From Acanthochlamys bracteata (lineage: Eukaryota; Streptophyta; Magnoliopsida; Pandanales; Velloziaceae): a stretch of 64,000 bases of DNA. The first letter of the stretch is position 1, and each line of letters opens with the position of its first letter. The translations under genes and the position numbers were made by a program. Below, piece by piece: positions 60,561 through 64,000 of this stretch. The notes beneath the pieces are model-generated. The model was not told the origin of the DNA. It ran no database searches and was given only the letters and a program-made list of their open reading frames with translations. Location of the stretch: assembly GCA_019914995.1 (NCBI GenBank), contig CM034139.1, positions 6,178,461 to 6,242,460 on the forward strand, read 5' to 3'.

Positions 60561-63019
60561 ATGAACGAGGCAGATGTATCGAAGCAGATCCTGCAAATGG
60601 TGCGGTTCATCCGGCAGGAAGCAGAAGAGAAAGCAAACGAGATCTCCGTCTCCGCTGAGGAGGTTTTGTTACCGTTTCACTCGATTCATCAGATTTGGAT
60701 TTCCCTTTATTGGATTTCAAGATTTTGTCTTTTTGGGTTCAGAGATTAGGATCTCATTGTAATGTTTTTGATAAAAAGTTCAGTTGTCTTGATTCTTGAT
60801 TCTCCAGAACAGTTTATGCATCATAAAGAAAAATTTCGTCGCTTTTAATGCAGTTGAAGACGATATAGTTGGTAGATTTATACGAAATGTTGTTAAAATT
60901 AAGAAAAACTGCTCACTTTAACGTTTTCTTTTCTTGGACAAGTCTAACATTGTAACTCATACTATTGGTTTCAGTTCTTCGAAAAGTAGTTTGTTGTTTA
61001 TGACAAAGGTGTTGTGGGGTGGAGTTATATGCTGTAACATACTTGCTAAAATAGGACTGACAGTATGTTTGCACAACTATGCCTGTGGATGTACATGTCC
61101 TGGTATTTGCTGTTGTAATTAGGGTGATTAAATGAATATGATTGATAAATATCAATTCAGTTGGTAGTGATTGGATGTATTTACAATGCGGATACATCGA
61201 AGTGTATGGAAAAAGCGGTTTAGTTATATTTCTTGCTCATTAGTTTGCTTTTATGACTATAACAAATTTGCTTCTGTTTGTCTTTAGGAATTTAACATTG
61301 AGAAGCTGCAATTAGTTGAAGCTGAGAAGAAGAAGATCAAGCAAGAATATGAACGGAAAGAGAAGCAAGTCGAAGTAAGGAGAAAAATGTATGATTCTCC
61401 ATATTTTCCATGTTCATATGTTTTCTACATTTCATTGACCAACTTGTGCACTTCGTGAACGAATATGAGGTGTCCTTATTACGCTTTCTTCTGGGTCTTG
61501 CTTTCTTACCCTTCCTATGTTGGTTGATGCAGTGAGTACTCAATGCAGTTAAATGCCTCTCGACTCAAGGTGCTTCAAGCGCAGGATGATTTGATTAACT
61601 CCATGAAAGAGGCAGCTTCGAAGGAGCTCCTGCATGTCAGCCACAATCACCATGAGTACAAGAATCTTCTAAAGACTCTGATTGTTCAGGTTTGATATAA
61701 CATTCTCCGGTGTCTTGTGATTCAAATAGGGAAGCTTTGTTTCAAACTTCTTTTTGCTAAAGATTTCCTGGGAAGGTACTTATAGTAATTAGTCTGCATG
61801 TATAGCTGTTTCTTCATCCTGTTTTCTACGGGTGGATAAGGCTAGTTAGCTATGTATACTTGACTCAAAACTTGTTTGATAGTCCTTTTTGGAGAGCTCA
61901 GTGTGCAGTTTTGAATGTCTGATAGAAGGAAATTGTTCCCTTATCCTTCTTTCATCAAATTGTTTGCTTAGCTCTTTCCTCAGCTCGTATTTTGATACGT
62001 AATGGTATTACCTTGTTTATATATTTTTTCTTGTTTATTGGAGTAGAACAGGACTTGCGACCTTTTTGTTTAAGGAAAGTTAATACTTTGGACCGTCTCT
62101 GATTACTTTGGACTCTGTCTCTGAGAACTGTTGTTTTCCCTATTAGAGCTTGCTCAGATTGAAAGAACCTGCTGTACTCCTCCGGTGTCGTAAAGCTGAC
62201 ATTGAATTAGTGGAGTCTGTTTTAGATTCTGCAAAGCATGCATACTCTGAGAAGGCGAACGTACATGAGCCTGATGTCATAATAGACACTCACTACTTGC
62301 CTCCTGCTCAAAGTCATCATCATGCTCATGGACCCTACTGGTAATGTTTTTTCCATCTACTTCATGTATTTTTCAAACACTACGTGTTCATGTTGTGCTG
62401 AATTTTGAGAGATCTCGAGAACTAACAAACTTTTAATATTTTAGCTCTGGAGGTGTTGTACTGGCTTCTAGAGACGGAAAAATAGTCTGTGAAAATACTC
62501 TTGATGCAAGACTGGATGTTGCATTCCGCAAGAAATTGCCAGAGGTACAGTACTTTGACTGTCTTCTTTTAGGAGTAGTAGTATCTTACTGTTAGGAATA
62601 GGATAGATGGTTGCAAGGACAACTACGAAGCAATTGTAACTCCCAGAAACTTAGAAATTGGTGTTGCTTTTGTTGTTTGTTTACTTGTACCTGTCAAAGT
62701 TTTGAATGCAGGAATAGTATGATCTTACCTTTGTTTTGTGATCAAACTTGTTCCACTTAAGACTTTCTCGAACAAGTACAACTTACTCTTATACTTCACA
62801 TTAAAGTTTTTGTCGTTCGTGTTAGAATCTGAATATATTTAGCATCACATCATGTGAAGTTAAGTTTGATGCCAGCAGAGCACATTGTGTCTGGTGTATT
62901 GCAATAGTGAAATTATGTGACTATTGTTTGTTTGACAATTACATTGCTGTATTCACTTATCCTACTTCTCCCTGTTATTGCAGATCCGGAAGAAACTTTT
63001 TGGTCAGGTTATTGCCTGA
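60561..63019 (+). CDS. VHA-E: V-type proton ATPase subunit E
   Basis: Coding exons are 60561..60662, 61288..61388, 61533..61689, 62147..62340, 62445..62544, 62984..63019: 690 nt, 229 aa, the usual plant length. All introns are GT-AG. The first half is a long charged helix (MNEADVSKQILQMVRFIRQE, then EYERKEKQVEVRRK), which forms the peripheral stalk with subunit G. The C-terminal globular part includes LLRLKEPAVLLRCRKAD and SGGVVLASRDGKIVCENTLD, and ends in KLFGQVIA. Subunit E links the V1 head to the membrane sector in the vacuolar and endomembrane proton pump. I cannot say which E isoform it is. Confidence 0.95.
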
Positions 63020-64000
63020 GTTGGCTCCAATGGAAGTTTTACTGCTTTTGTGCCCGTGATCCTTCTAGGAAATAACAATCCCATTATCAGTGTAATCTTA
63101 TTAATCATTTAACAAAGTGGACATTCGCAATTTGATTCTGTTCAACAAGTCCAAAAGTGATCGTAACTCCTTGTTACTGCATGATCACTACTTTTTATTC
63201 AAAGGATTAAACTACTAGTGTTGTTTGTAATTTATTGCTGTTAATAAAAACTTTTCAAGTTTCCACTTATACTCAAAACTTCCATAGAATCTTGCTTGGA
63301 AAATTGACTATTGCTTTACATGAGGTGTGAACTTGCTGCAGAGATTGTTGTGCTTTCTGAAAGTTTGGCAAATTCCTGCAATGTGCATTTTACAGGAAGA
63401 AAGGGTTTATTTTCCTGCTTTCCGCAGCAGGAGCTCTTCATCACCATGAACAAGATTCTATAGAAGTTTCAGAAGAAATTCTAACCAAAGGATTGAAGTC
63501 AGCATATCTCTGGAACATCTAACCAAAGAATGCTCAACTCCGGTCATAAACAAGATCATTACATGATAAGCTTTCCGATATTTCTCATAAAAAAGACATC
63601 AATTCTAATGAAACAACCGTGTTATTTATGATCAGAAAGCTGGTTTATACTTCAAGAAGTGTTAATACATCAAAATGGAAATAACATAAATCAAATAATA
63701 TTCTTAACCTCAAGATGCAGCAAATGTAAGACTTGGACACCATAAGAACGCCCATGGAAACCCAGGATCAAGCAAGTGCAGCACTTGCACCACCGCGAAG
63801 GGAAAGAATCCATCACCTCAAATAGTAATCCCATAATATAGTAAGCCTGCTCAAAGAAACATATAGACATGAGGATCCAGTAAACTTGTAGACACATGTA
63901 TAATAGTTTTTTGTTATACCGCATTGGTCATTCAAGTGCAATACTCTTAACAATGAGATTAAGAAATGAGTAGTAGAAGAAAAGAACACCCAAAATTATA
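63020..64000. other. V-ATPase E 3' flank and unresolved right edge
   Basis: The first few hundred bases should be the VHA-E 3' UTR. On the minus strand around 63709-63811 an exon-like segment is bounded by an AG and a GT (reading DSFPSRWCKCCTCLILGFHG in one frame) but matches nothing I know. It could be part of a transcript from the right or chance. Confidence 0.3.

Overview
This is about 64 kb of a plant nuclear chromosome, most likely a core eudicot. All genes are split by spliceosomal introns with AT-rich interiors, spacers are very A+T rich with short MITE-like repeats, and the products are plant-specific or match plant versions of conserved families. I cannot name the species. There are no rRNA or tRNA genes, CRISPR arrays, operons or viral genes that I can see.

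Layout. 1-4.8 kb: poorly resolved minus-strand gene, partial at the left edge. 6.5-9.5 kb: JAR1/GH3.11-type jasmonate-amido synthetase (minus). 12.6-16.1 kb: CIP1-like (COP1-interactive protein 1) coiled-coil protein (minus). 18.8-22.6 kb: Crooked-neck/CRNKL1 splicing factor with HAT repeats (minus). 24.0-27.1 kb: decayed coiled-coil pseudogene (plus). 31.8-37.2 kb: SPA1/SPA2-type COP1 partner with WD40 repeats (plus). 38.2-38.7 kb: gene relics, one of them an arabinogalactan-peptide fragment. 39.6-43.5 kb: MTM1/SLC25A39-type mitochondrial carrier (minus). 45.2-47.5 kb: UBC8/10-type ubiquitin-conjugating enzyme (minus). 48.3-49.6 kb: ESCRT-II subunit VPS25 (minus). 54.1-56.0 kb: glucose-6-phosphate 1-epimerase-like protein (minus). 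57.5-59.9 kb: UBA-like-domain gene with a frameshift and a premature stop (plus). 60.6-63.0 kb: V-ATPase subunit E (plus). I rebuilt the exons by hand from splice sites, phase and family similarity; total coding lengths divide by three in every intact model.

How the genes relate. Most are unrelated housekeeping genes. The notable point is that three genes within 31 kb, JAR1/FIN219-like, CIP1-like and SPA-like, all encode proteins whose Arabidopsis relatives are reported to bind or work with the light-signalling E3 ligase COP1. From memory of Arabidopsis locus numbers, the window looks like an unfractionated ancestral block whose pieces lie near AT2G46320-AT2G46370 (carrier, AGP16, SPA1, JAR1), AT5G41700-AT5G41790 (UBC8, crooked neck, CIP1) and AT4G11110-AT4G11150 (SPA2, VHA-E). 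I found no convincing new molecular system. The best leads are this neighbourhood, two GC-AG introns, an upstream ORF before SPA, a long-armed foldback element inside a SPA intron, several MITE families, and a recently broken UBA-like gene.
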